Assembly (NCBI GenBank): GCA_023460615.1 | Contig: JAEWPL010000009.1 | Span: forward strand, 1 to 11,935 | Direction: 5' to 3' | Length of the DNA stretch: 11,935 bases | Origin: Pseudomonadota bacterium | Lineage (GTDB): Bacteria; Pseudomonadota; Gammaproteobacteria; Enterobacterales; Succinivibrionaceae | Part shown: in pieces, positions 6,617 to 11,935 of the stretch | Layout of the letters: each line of letters starts with the position of its first letter | Position numbering within the stretch: the first letter of the stretch is position 1 | Translations under genes and position numbers: made by a program | The notes under the pieces: model-generated | What the model was told of the DNA's origin: nothing | Database searches by the model: none | Seen by the model: only the letters and a program-made list of their open reading frames with translations

Positions 6617-7900
6617 TTAAAGACTATTAACTCTTACTACCACTGCATTCTTGTGCGCACCAAGACCTTCGGCATCAGCCATAGTGGTTACGGTCTTAGC
6701 AATAGCTTGTAAGCCTTCGCGACTTGCCTTTTGTACAGTGTAACGACGACGATAATCGTCAGTACCTAAAGCACAGCAAGTCTTTGCATAGCCATAAGTT
6801 GGTAAGGTGTGGTTAGTGCCAGAGGCATAATCGCCTAAAGATTCTGGGGTATAAGCTCCCACGAAGATAGAGCCTACATTACGAAGCTTTGGTAATAAGC
6901 TTTCAGGATCTTCAACTTGTAAAATTAAGTGCTCTGGTGCGTAAGTATTAGAAACAACAACTGCATCCTCAAGATTATCTACTACAATAGCAGTACTCTT
7001 TGATAAAGCTTTGGTTGCAATTTCTTTTCTTGGTAATACAGCAAGCTGTCTGTCTACAGCATCCATTGCCTTTTTAGCAAAATCCTCTGACTGGGTTACT
7101 AAAATTACCTGAGAATCAGGACCGTGCTCAGCTTGAGATAATAAATCAGCAGCAACAAACTCTGGATTTGCCTTATCGTCAGCGATTACTAATACCTCAG
7201 ATGGACCTGCTGGCATATCGATAGCTGCGCCATGAGCATCATTAGATACTAAACGCTTTGCCATAGTTACAAATTGGTTACCAGGTCCAAAGATCTTAAG
7301 TACCTTTGGTACAGTCTCTGTGCCATAAGCCATAGCAGCCACAGCCTGTGCGCCACCAAGGTTAAAAATTCTCTTTACACCAGCTTTAGTTGCAGCATAA
7401 ATGATGGCATCTGAAATTGGAGGTGGTGAGCATAAAATAACCTCAGGGCAACCTGCAATAGCTGCTGGTACTGCTAGCATTAGAGCTGTTGATACTAATG
7501 GAGCTGAACCACCTGGTACATATAAACCAACTGAATCAATTGGGTGAGTGTGAGTTTCACAAACGATACCAGGATATGTTTCTAGCTTTACGCAGTGAGG
7601 CTCTTGAGCTTGATGAAACTTTTTGATGTTTTCATAAGCAGTATCAATAGCTGTTTTTAGGTCTTTTGCTACACGTGAGCAAGCCTCAGTAATCTCATCT
7701 TTAGTCCATTCTAAGTTCTTACCTTCGAATTTATCTAAGGTCTTAGAAAATTCAAAAAGGGCGCAATCGCCCTCTTTTTGGATACGTGAGATGATATTAG
7801 ATACAATCTCCTGCACTTTATCAGAAGAGGATTGCGCAGGTCTTGTTAGTGCTGCTTGTTTTTGACAGTCACTAAGATTATTCCAAATTTTAATTTCCAT
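6617..7900 (-). CDS. hisD: Histidinol dehydrogenase
   Basis: Zinc-dependent, NAD-linked enzyme that oxidises L-histidinol to L-histidine in two steps, the last two reactions of the pathway. With the start at 7900 it has 427 residues, close to the usual 430 or so. The zinc ligands are Gln256 and His259 (LLSQAEHGPDS), Asp357 (LGDYASGTNH) and His416 (GLGAHKNAV). The catalytic pair Glu323-His324 is in YAPEHLIL. VGLYVPGG (124-131), FGPGNQFV (204-211) and AGPSEVLV (231-238) line the active site and cofactor groove. A TTG at 7924 would add eight residues (MPLYLGFK). I prefer the ATG at 7900 because AGGA lies about six bases upstream and MEIKIWNNLS fits the family N-terminus. Confidence 0.95.
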   Translation of the reverse strand: MEIKIWNNLSDCQKQAALTRPAQSSSDKVQEIVSNIISRIQKEGDCALFEFSKTLDKFEGKNLEWTKDEITEACSRVAKDLKTAIDTAYENIKKFHQAQEPHCVKLETYPGIVCETHTHPIDSVGLYVPGGSAPLVSTALMLAVPAAIAGCPEVILCSPPPISDAIIYAATKAGVKRIFNLGGAQAVAAMAYGTETVPKVLKIFGPGNQFVTMAKRLVSNDAHGAAIDMPAGPSEVLVIADDKANPEFVAADLLSQAEHGPDSQVILVTQSEDFAKKAMDAVDRQLAVLPRKEIATKALSKSTAIVVDNLEDAVVVSNTYAPEHLILQVEDPESLLPKLRNVGSIFVGAYTPESLGDYASGTNHTLPTYGYAKTCCALGTDDYRRRYTVQKASREGLQAIAKTVTTMADAEGLGAHKNAVVVRVNSL

Positions 7901-7918
7901 CTTGAATCCTAAATATAA

Positions 7919-7940
7919 TGGCAAGCAATGACACTTGCCA
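7919..7940 (-). promoter_or_regulatory. Intercistronic hairpin between hisG and hisD
   Basis: TGGCAAG and CTTGCCA form a perfect 7-bp stem with an 8-base loop in the 49-base gap between hisG and hisD. On the minus strand it is followed by TTATATTT, too broken for a confident terminator. It could mark an RNA-processing or partial termination site, lowering hisD-I expression relative to hisG, or protecting a 3' end. Confidence 0.5.
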
Positions 7941-7949
7941 AATTTAATC

Positions 7950-8882
7950 CTAACCTAACATCTTCTCGATAGGTACAACTAGAATAGAAGTTGCGCCTAA
8001 AGCCTTTAATTGCTCTAAGGTTTCCCAGAATAATTTTTCACGAGATACTACATGTAGAGCTACACGGTCAGGACTGCCTTCTAGTTCGATAATTGAAGGA
8101 TTTTCAGCGCCAGGTAAAATTGCTCTGATTTCTTCTAGCTTGTTCTTAGGTGCATTCATCATGATGTACTTACTTTCAACAGCACTCATTACACCCTTAA
8201 ATCTTTGGATTAGAAGATCTGCAATTGCCTGCTTCTCTGGATATAATTCTTGATCACGACCGATTAGAACAGCCTGTGAAGTATAGATGGTTTGAACTTC
8301 TTTTAAGCCGTTAGACTGTAAAGTAGCACCTGTACATACAAGGTCACAGATAGCATCAGCTAGACCTGCACGAGGAGCAACTTCAACAGAGCCTGTAAGT
8401 AAAACTGGCTTAAAGTTTACGCCTGCTTCTTTTAATACACGACGTAATAAGAATGGGTAGGTAGTTGCAATCTTACAACCTTCAAGATCTTGAAGGCCAT
8501 TCCATTTGTGCTCTGTAGGAACAGCAACTGATAAACGACAATCACCGAAGTTTAACTTCATAACCTCGTTGTAGCCAGTATATAAACCGTCTACTTCACG
8601 TTGCATAGTGGTTTCTTCAAGAACGTTTTGACCAACAATTCCCCAATCTACAACATGATCCATGATTAAGCCTGGAATATCATCATCACGTACTCTTAAA
8701 ATGTCGATTGGCAGATTCTCAGCATGAGCAAGTAGATGATCACGGCTAGCAGAGATTTTGATACCGCTGCTCTTAAATAGTTTTTCTGTTTCGTCTGTTA
8801 AACGGCCGGATTTCTGAATTGCAATACGCAGGCGCTTCTTTTCGCTGCCTTGATTTTCGCAACATGCTTTGCAAATGCTCAT
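7950..8882 (-). CDS. hisG: ATP phosphoribosyltransferase, long form
   Basis: First committed step of histidine biosynthesis: joins PRPP to ATP, with histidine as feedback inhibitor. At 310 residues this is the long, homohexameric type with its own regulatory domain, so no HisZ partner is needed. RLRIAIQKSGRL (17-28), VRDDDIPGL (64-72) and the PRPP loop ADAICDLVCTGATL (175-188) are visible. SVEVAPRAG (165-173) precedes the loop. Residues from about 226 form the C-terminal ACT-like regulatory domain, ending LVVPIEKM. The ATG at 8882 gives about 12 residues more than the enterobacterial protein, including a CKACC cluster (Cys4, Cys7, Cys8). No later ATG lies before the conserved region, and a weak AAAGAG precedes this one. 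It is the first gene of the operon, about 35 bases after a terminator-like hairpin. Confidence 0.96.
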   Translation of the reverse strand: MSICKACCENQGSEKKRLRIAIQKSGRLTDETEKLFKSSGIKISASRDHLLAHAENLPIDILRVRDDDIPGLIMDHVVDWGIVGQNVLEETTMQREVDGLYTGYNEVMKLNFGDCRLSVAVPTEHKWNGLQDLEGCKIATTYPFLLRRVLKEAGVNFKPVLLTGSVEVAPRAGLADAICDLVCTGATLQSNGLKEVQTIYTSQAVLIGRDQELYPEKQAIADLLIQRFKGVMSAVESKYIMMNAPKNKLEEIRAILPGAENPSIIELEGSPDRVALHVVSREKLFWETLEQLKALGATSILVVPIEKMLG

Positions 8883-8915
8883 AATAAACTCTTTAATCTT
8901 TTAAAATTGTTAAAT

Positions 8916-8940
8916 AAAAAAATGAGTGAACACCACTCAA
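8916..8940 (-). terminator. Terminator hairpin in the hisG leader (putative attenuator)
   Basis: On the minus strand TGAGTG (8939 to 8934) pairs with CACTCA (8928 to 8923) around a 5-base loop, directly followed by seven Ts (8922 to 8916). It lies about 35 bases upstream of hisG. The only promoter-like sequence I find is upstream of it, so it should act as an attenuator. The upstream leader segment ACTCAA (8979 to 8974) is complementary to the 5' arm TTGAGT (8940 to 8935) and could form a competing antiterminator. No run of His codons is present. Confidence 0.65.
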
Positions 8941-9021
8941 CATTGCATAGTGTATCACATATTTTGTTTTTATTTGAGTCTATTACTTTTGTAAGTTAAA
9001 GGTGCAAAAAAAATAAATTTG

Positions 9022-9049
9022 TTTATAAATCAAACTGTTAGAATTACAA
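9022..9049 (-). promoter_or_regulatory. Candidate promoter of the his operon
   Basis: On the minus strand TTGTAA (9049 to 9044) and TATAAA (9027 to 9022) are separated by 16 bases, a reasonable sigma-70 pair with 4 and 5 of 6 consensus bases. Transcription would start near 9015, giving a leader of about 130 bases before hisG that contains the hairpin at 8916-8940. The region is so AT-rich that chance matches are likely. Confidence 0.45.
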
Positions 9050-9071
9050 AAAACTCAAATTTAGCAAAATT

Positions 9072-9083
9072 AAGAATATTCTT
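9072..9083. repeat. 12-bp perfect palindrome in the his/tRNA intergenic region
   Basis: AAGAATATTCTT is a perfect palindrome between the divergent his and tRNA-Ser promoters, 22 bases upstream of the candidate his -35. It could be an operator, but short AT-rich palindromes arise easily by chance. The rest of 8941-9185 is AT-rich with no reading frame I would call. Confidence 0.25.
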
Positions 9084-9165
9084 TATCTAAGATTGTAGGC
9101 TAATAGCTTGTAAACGGCTTATAAATCGTGATTGTAAAAATATCGATAAAAAAGTTAAAAAAATT

Positions 9166-9194
9166 CTTTCTTTTTTTTAGAAAATCTATATAAT
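9166..9194 (+). promoter_or_regulatory. Promoter of tRNA-Ser
   Basis: A perfect -10 TATAAT lies at 9189-9194, about seven bases before a start site near 9201 and 17 bases before the mature tRNA. The -35 is poor (CTTTCT at 17-base spacing). The upstream stretch 9140-9180 is almost pure A/T and could act as an UP element. Confidence 0.65.
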
Positions 9195-9210
9195 AGGCAA
9201 CGTTTTCAAC

Positions 9211-9300
9211 GGATGGATGGCAGAGCGGTTGAATGCAACGGTCTTGAAAACCGTCGAGGGTTTACGCCCTCCGTGAGTTCGAATCTCACTCCATCCGCCA
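9211..9300 (+). tRNA. tRNA-Ser (anticodon UGA)
   Basis: A complete 90-base cloverleaf. The acceptor GGATGGA pairs with TCCATCC, followed by discriminator G and an encoded CCA. The D arm runs from GCA to TGC. The anticodon stem ACGGT/ACCGT encloses the loop CTTGAAA with TGA at 9245-9247, reading UCN serine codons. A long variable arm (GAGGG/CCCTC) identifies class II tRNA-Ser, and the T arm is GTGAG/CTCAC with TTCGAAT. It is divergent from the his operon. An insertion sequence starts 16 bases downstream, and I see no terminator between. Confidence 0.97.
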
Positions 9301-9309
9301 CCTTGAAAA

Positions 9310-9316
9310 TTTCATT
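9310..9316. repeat. Left copy of putative 7-bp target site duplication
   Basis: TTTCATT directly abuts the left IS end and recurs at 11293-11299 just outside the right end. The next base differs on either side. The match supports 9317-11292 as the IS limits. Confidence 0.65.
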
Positions 9317-9340
9317 CCTGCATTTTTCCCTGCATTTTTC
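9317..9340. repeat. Tandem 12-bp repeat at the left IS end
   Basis: CCTGCATTTTTC occurs twice in a row (9317-9328 and 9329-9340). Both units match the right terminal repeat, and the inner one extends to CCAT, giving 12 exact bases (9332-9343 against 11278-11289). The decayed copy at 11304 shows a degenerate form of the same doubling, so it is a property of the element. Confidence 0.7.
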
Positions 9341-9370
9341 CATCATTTATACCTACAGGGTTTTAGTCTC

Positions 9371-11152
9371 TTAATTATCGCCATGAGGTTTTTTAGCCTT
9401 ATCTAATCTATTGGCATAAGCAAGGTTGTTGCTGTAATAGTCATCAGGAATAGTGCAGTGAAACATTCTTAGGATCTGATGCTGAGTTTTTGATACATCC
9501 ATAAGGGATACAAAGCCATTGGTGTATTCAACTTGAGAGATGCCATCTAATTCATGAATGATCTTTTCCAGTGAATCGGTAGGATACTTATAGCCTTTCC
9601 TTTTGCACTTAAGGATTATGTTTAGAAGTAGCATTCTTATTGATAAGGCTATGAATTCAACAAAACACTTACCGACAAGTGAATCTTCACTAGAAACATC
9701 AAATCTGTCGCAGCCCATTTTTACTTTTAAATCTTTAAAGCAAACTTCTACCGCCTCTCTTTCTTTATAGGCTCTGTAAGCTACATCAGCATCATTGATA
9801 GAATCAGAAAGTAAAACAAAAAGACCTGCTGTTTGACCAGCTTCGACATAAGCATTGGTATTGTAAGTAATGTTGCCGTTCTCGTCTTTTTCAAGGTATT
9901 TATTAAAGAAATCCAAATTAGCACCATCAAGCTCTTTACCTTCCTTTATGAGTTTTGTTACAGCATCTCGTCTGCAAGCTAAAATCTCCATTTCTTTGCC
10001 AGAGTAAGAGGCGCTAAAGAATACATGAACGTAAATTTGATGAGTATTATCTCTATTGGTTTTGGGATTTTTTACAGTAATGCTGTGTTTTTTAGTAAAG
10101 GAGAACTGTTTGGTTTTAGCGTTAAATCCTTCGCCCTTTACAAAGCTTTGTTGAGCTTCTTTAATGATGGAGTCATATTCTTTAACTTTGTTGTGAGGAG
10201 TACATACTAAGAAGTGGTAGCCACAATTGATGATAGAGCCTAAATTGTCCTTACTGTAATAACCACGATCCATTACCGCTACAAATGAACGAACATCAAG
10301 TTGTAGTAGCATTTTAAAGGTTTTAGCAATAGTTGATACATCTGGTATAGAGCCATTAAACATTTCGTAAAATAAAGGTCTACCACTTTTCTCATCGGTC
10401 ATCATCATGACGTTAACTTGAGGTAAATCCTCACCTTGTTTATTGTGTCCAAACTTAGCATCAAGGTATCTGCTGTAGGTGCTGATGGAGGTTGAATCTA
10501 AAGCCCAGAACCTATTCTTATTTAAAGAGTTATTCTCATAAAGTTGTTTTGCATATTCACAGAAAAAGTTTAATACCGAAGCTTCACTGATATTTTTGAA
10601 TAGCTTGGTAATTTGACTGCAGCTTAAAGGCTCACTATATGGAAGCTTATTTCTTTGAGCGTAGTAGGAGTAATGATCTGCAACAAATCCATTTCCATTA
10701 TCATTAGCGCAGAACATGCCCAAGGATAACAGCTTGTTATAACTGTCTTTAAAAGTTGCCTTTAATGCTTTTACAAGAGGATCATTCTCAAGTAAGTTAT
10801 TACATACATAGTAGAAACCAACAGATTTAACTGAGTTTACTTTAGCCACAAAGGCTTGAGTTTCCTTTTCTTTTTGCTCAGCAACTGAGGCAAACTTAAA
10901 TACATATTTACCTAAATCGCTGTCATATTCCCTCAGTACTACCTTTCCTTCTAATTCAGGATGAGTTGCAAGAAAGCCCTTTTTAAATATCAATCTCCCA
11001 GAGCCTGCAGCGTTATTTATCTCAGCGATAGTAACTACATTTACTTTTACAGGATATTTTTTACCATCAACTCTTACATTCTTATAGGTACGTACATAGG
11101 TATAGCCCTTAATCTTTTGGCATATAACCGGTGGCAAGATGGGATCTGACAT
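9371..11152 (-). CDS. DDE transposase of the IS4/IS1634 group
   Basis: Cuts and joins the IS ends through an RNase H-like DDE domain. The 593 residues are intact. The first aspartate is Asp219 (FWALDSTSIS) and the second Asp295 (AVMDRGYYS). The glutamate is Glu469 in YKEREAVEVCFKDLK, which fits the YREK signature Tyr462, Arg465, Glu469, Lys476. An insertion of roughly 170 residues separates the second Asp from Glu, as usual where the catalytic core is interrupted by beta strands. The size and the YKERE-type signature favour the IS1634 branch over classical IS4, but I cannot prove it by eye. The ATG at 11152 has AAGG about eight bases upstream and is the first methionine after the terminal region. 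It converges on the tRNA. Confidence 0.9.
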   Translation of the reverse strand: MSDPILPPVICQKIKGYTYVRTYKNVRVDGKKYPVKVNVVTIAEINNAAGSGRLIFKKGFLATHPELEGKVVLREYDSDLGKYVFKFASVAEQKEKETQAFVAKVNSVKSVGFYYVCNNLLENDPLVKALKATFKDSYNKLLSLGMFCANDNGNGFVADHYSYYAQRNKLPYSEPLSCSQITKLFKNISEASVLNFFCEYAKQLYENNSLNKNRFWALDSTSISTYSRYLDAKFGHNKQGEDLPQVNVMMMTDEKSGRPLFYEMFNGSIPDVSTIAKTFKMLLQLDVRSFVAVMDRGYYSKDNLGSIINCGYHFLVCTPHNKVKEYDSIIKEAQQSFVKGEGFNAKTKQFSFTKKHSITVKNPKTNRDNTHQIYVHVFFSASYSGKEMEILACRRDAVTKLIKEGKELDGANLDFFNKYLEKDENGNITYNTNAYVEAGQTAGLFVLLSDSINDADVAYRAYKEREAVEVCFKDLKVKMGCDRFDVSSEDSLVGKCFVEFIALSIRMLLLNIILKCKRKGYKYPTDSLEKIIHELDGISQVEYTNGFVSLMDVSKTQHQILRMFHCTIPDDYYSNNLAYANRLDKAKKPHGDN

Positions 11153-11171
11153 AAAAACGCCTTAAAAACAC

Positions 11172-11206
11172 AATGTAGGTAATAAATAAGTTATACCTAC
11201 ATTATA
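11172..11206 (-). promoter_or_regulatory. Transposase promoter with overlapping 10-bp inverted repeat
   Basis: On the minus strand TATAAT (11206 to 11201) is a perfect -10, about 50 bases before the transposase ATG; the -35 is weak. AATGTAGGTA (11172-11181) and TACCTACATT (11194-11203) are perfect inverted copies spaced by 12 bases, and one arm overlaps the -10. The core TACCTACA also occurs at 11271-11278 near the right end and 9350-9357 near the left end. Transposase binding here could repress its own promoter. Confidence 0.55.
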
Positions 11207-11292
11207 GCACTTTTATACCGAATAATTGCTTATTTTTCAAAAAATTAAGGGTACGTTATTGATTTTGTGTTACCTACATGGAAAAATGCGGG

Positions 11293-11299
11293 TTTCATT
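11293..11299. repeat. Right copy of putative 7-bp target site duplication
   Basis: TTTCATT follows the right IS end and matches 9310-9316. Removing one copy and the IS would restore a continuous tRNA-Ser downstream flank leading into the older IS remnant. Confidence 0.65.
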
Positions 11300-11303
11300 T
11301 CTT

Positions 11304-11554
11304 CCTTTAATTTTTCTCCGTTTTTCCATCATTTATACCTACAGTTTTTTAGTCTCTTAATTATCGCTATGACGCTTTTTAGCCTTATCTAATCTATTTG
11401 CATAAGCAAGTTTGTTACTGTAATAGTCATCAGGAATAGTGCATTGAAACATTCTTAGGAGCTGCTGCTGAGTTTTTGATACATCCATAAGGTGTCACAG
11501 CCCATTGGTGTATTCACCTTGAGAGATTACATCTAATTTGTGAATGGTCTTTTC
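11304..11554 (-). mobile_element. Decayed left-end remnant of a second copy of the IS
   Basis: This stretch is clearly homologous to 9317-9568: the doubled terminal sequence (degenerate), TTTTTCCATCATTTATACC and the 3' end of the transposase follow in order with many substitutions. Homology stops at about 11554 with no matching right end before the next gene. It has the same orientation as the intact IS and lies only 11 bases from it, so the newer IS landed next to the older one rather than inside it. Confidence 0.85.
11357..11554 (-). pseudogene. Transposase C-terminal fragment (pseudogene)
   Basis: Corresponds to about residues 529-593 of the intact transposase. The ending is KKRHSDN in place of KKPHGDN, with the same TAA. 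An in-frame TGA at 11495-11497 replaces Val548, and many codons differ. There is no start and no catalytic region, so it cannot be functional. Confidence 0.85.
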
Positions 11555-11655
11555 GTTAATCTGTGGATTATAAGAGAGCCTTGTTTAACTATCTGATTTA
11601 TCTTATTACTCTAAAATGGTTAATTATGAGTTAACGTATTGTATTTCTCTAATTG

Positions 11656-11694
11656 TATACGTGACTAACGTATATATGAATATTGCGTTATAAT
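11656..11694 (+). promoter_or_regulatory. Promoter and operator-like dyad for the 69-residue gene
   Basis: TATAAT (11689-11694) is a perfect -10, 23 bases before the ATG. Just upstream TATACGT (11656-11662) and ACGTATA (11668-11674) are perfect 7-bp inverted arms around GACTA, covering the -35 zone, where no good -35 hexamer is seen. A further TAACGTAT lies at 11632-11639, repeating 11666-11673. This layout suggests a regulator binding site. The gene-free stretch 11555-11655 otherwise shows nothing I can name. Confidence 0.5.
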
Positions 11695-11717
11695 ATATTT
11701 AAGAAAGGAGACTTGTT

Positions 11718-11927
11718 ATGGATAAATTATCGAGATATGAGATGAATTTACCAAAGAGACTTCAGGAGGATATAGATCTTGTTAATAAAACAGATCCTGA
11801 AGAGTTCAAGTACTGTGGTTATCTTATGGAACTTAATGCTTCTATCAATGTGTGTGAGATTGATGAAAGTATCTCTAGAGAAACAGCTGCGTTTCTTAGA
11901 AAGAAATATTTTGGAACTTCAAGGTAG
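11718..11927 (+). CDS. Small hypothetical protein, possible first gene of a two-gene cassette
   Basis: I do not recognise this family. The 69-residue protein is hydrophilic and strongly charged, probably mostly helical and cytoplasmic, with no signal peptide or membrane segment. It ends in a segment, ISRETAAFLRKKYFG (52-66), that looks like a short helix-turn-helix-like or partner-binding tail. The start is firm: AAAGGAG lies eight bases before the ATG, with a TATAAT further up. An operator-like dyad overlaps the promoter. An ATG at 11933-11935, five bases after the stop, may begin a co-translated second gene beyond the window. Small size, self-contained promoter, dyad, tight coupling and position beside mobile elements are compatible with an antitoxin of a toxin-antitoxin pair, but the sequence alone does not show it. 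Confidence 0.7.
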   Translation: MDKLSRYEMNLPKRLQEDIDLVNKTDPEEFKYCGYLMELNASINVCEIDESISRETAAFLRKKYFGTSR

Positions 11928-11935
11928 AACTAATG

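Larger units (their letters stand above)
9317..11292 (-). mobile_element. Complete insertion sequence of the IS4/IS1634 type
   Basis: A 1976-bp element carrying one transposase gene on the minus strand. The left end is CCTGCATTTTTCC and the right end, read inward, is CCCGCATTTTTCC (12 of 13 identical). Immediately outside both ends is TTTCATT (9310-9316 and 11293-11299), a likely 7-bp target duplication. At the left end the 12-bp terminal sequence is doubled in tandem. The intact transposase and flanking duplication suggest a recent insertion. Family placement rests on transposase motifs. Confidence 0.85.

Noticed and set aside
7901..7924. Eight-residue extension of hisD from a TTG
   Set aside because: It falls in the hairpin and ribosome-site region of the hisG-hisD gap; the ATG at 7900 is better placed.
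8940..9049. Classical His-rich leader peptide for his attenuation
   Set aside because: I read the short minus-strand frames from ATG, GTG and TTG; none has more than two His codons and several stop at once.
10025..10210. Plus-strand frames opposite the transposase (also 10961-11149)
   Set aside because: Both are antisense to an intact transposase and lack start signals.
11718..11800. VbhA/FicA-type antitoxin identity for the 69-residue protein
   Set aside because: The expected (S/T)xxxE(G/N) inhibitory motif is not present at a convincing place, so I leave the function unknown.
1..11935. CRISPR array or phage attachment site
   Set aside because: I saw no regularly spaced repeats, and no duplicated tRNA 3' end that would mark an integrated element at tRNA-Ser.

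Overview
This AT-rich window most likely comes from a low-GC gammaproteobacterium, perhaps a gut or rumen relative of Succinivibrionaceae. That is an inference. The evidence is the gene order hisG-D-C-B-H-A-F-I (the enterobacterial order), the long-form HisG, and a HisB that fuses a HAD phosphatase to the dehydratase. Strong AGGAG-type ribosome binding sites fit this too.

Layout. (1) Positions 3-404 carry the 3' part of a plus-strand membrane-protein gene with a C-terminal CxxC, followed by a rho-independent terminator (425-453). (2) A compact, ORF-less group IIC intron (about 455-806) starts one base after the terminator T-run, on the same strand. (3) A minus-strand TerC/Alx-type membrane protein (838-1863) converges on that site. 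(4) A compact minus-strand histidine operon (1909-8882) encodes nine of the ten usual activities of the pathway. The phosphoribosyl-ATP pyrophosphatase (HisE) is missing, because HisI stops where the HisE domain would begin. The operon ends in a strong hairpin terminator (1877-1903). Its leader (8883-9049) holds a promoter-like pair and a terminator hairpin before hisG, but no histidine-rich leader peptide. (5) A divergent tRNA-Ser(UGA) gene lies at 9211-9300. (6) A complete insertion sequence (9317-11292) with a 593-residue DDE transposase of the IS4/IS1634 type sits 16 bases past the tRNA. The decayed left end of a second, related copy (11304-11554) follows in the same orientation. (7) A 69-residue plus-strand protein of unknown function (11718-11927) has its own promoter and an operator-like dyad. 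Another start codon follows 5 bases after its stop, at the window edge.

The his genes are tightly packed (overlaps of 8 and 19 bases, 1-base gaps, ribosome binding sites inside the upstream gene), so they are probably one transcript. The most unusual items are the roughly 352-base group IIC intron without a reverse transcriptase, the possible leader attenuator without His codons, the missing HisE domain, and the repeat architecture of the IS ends. I see no clear defence island or wholly new multi-gene system. All family assignments are from reading motifs; no database search was run.
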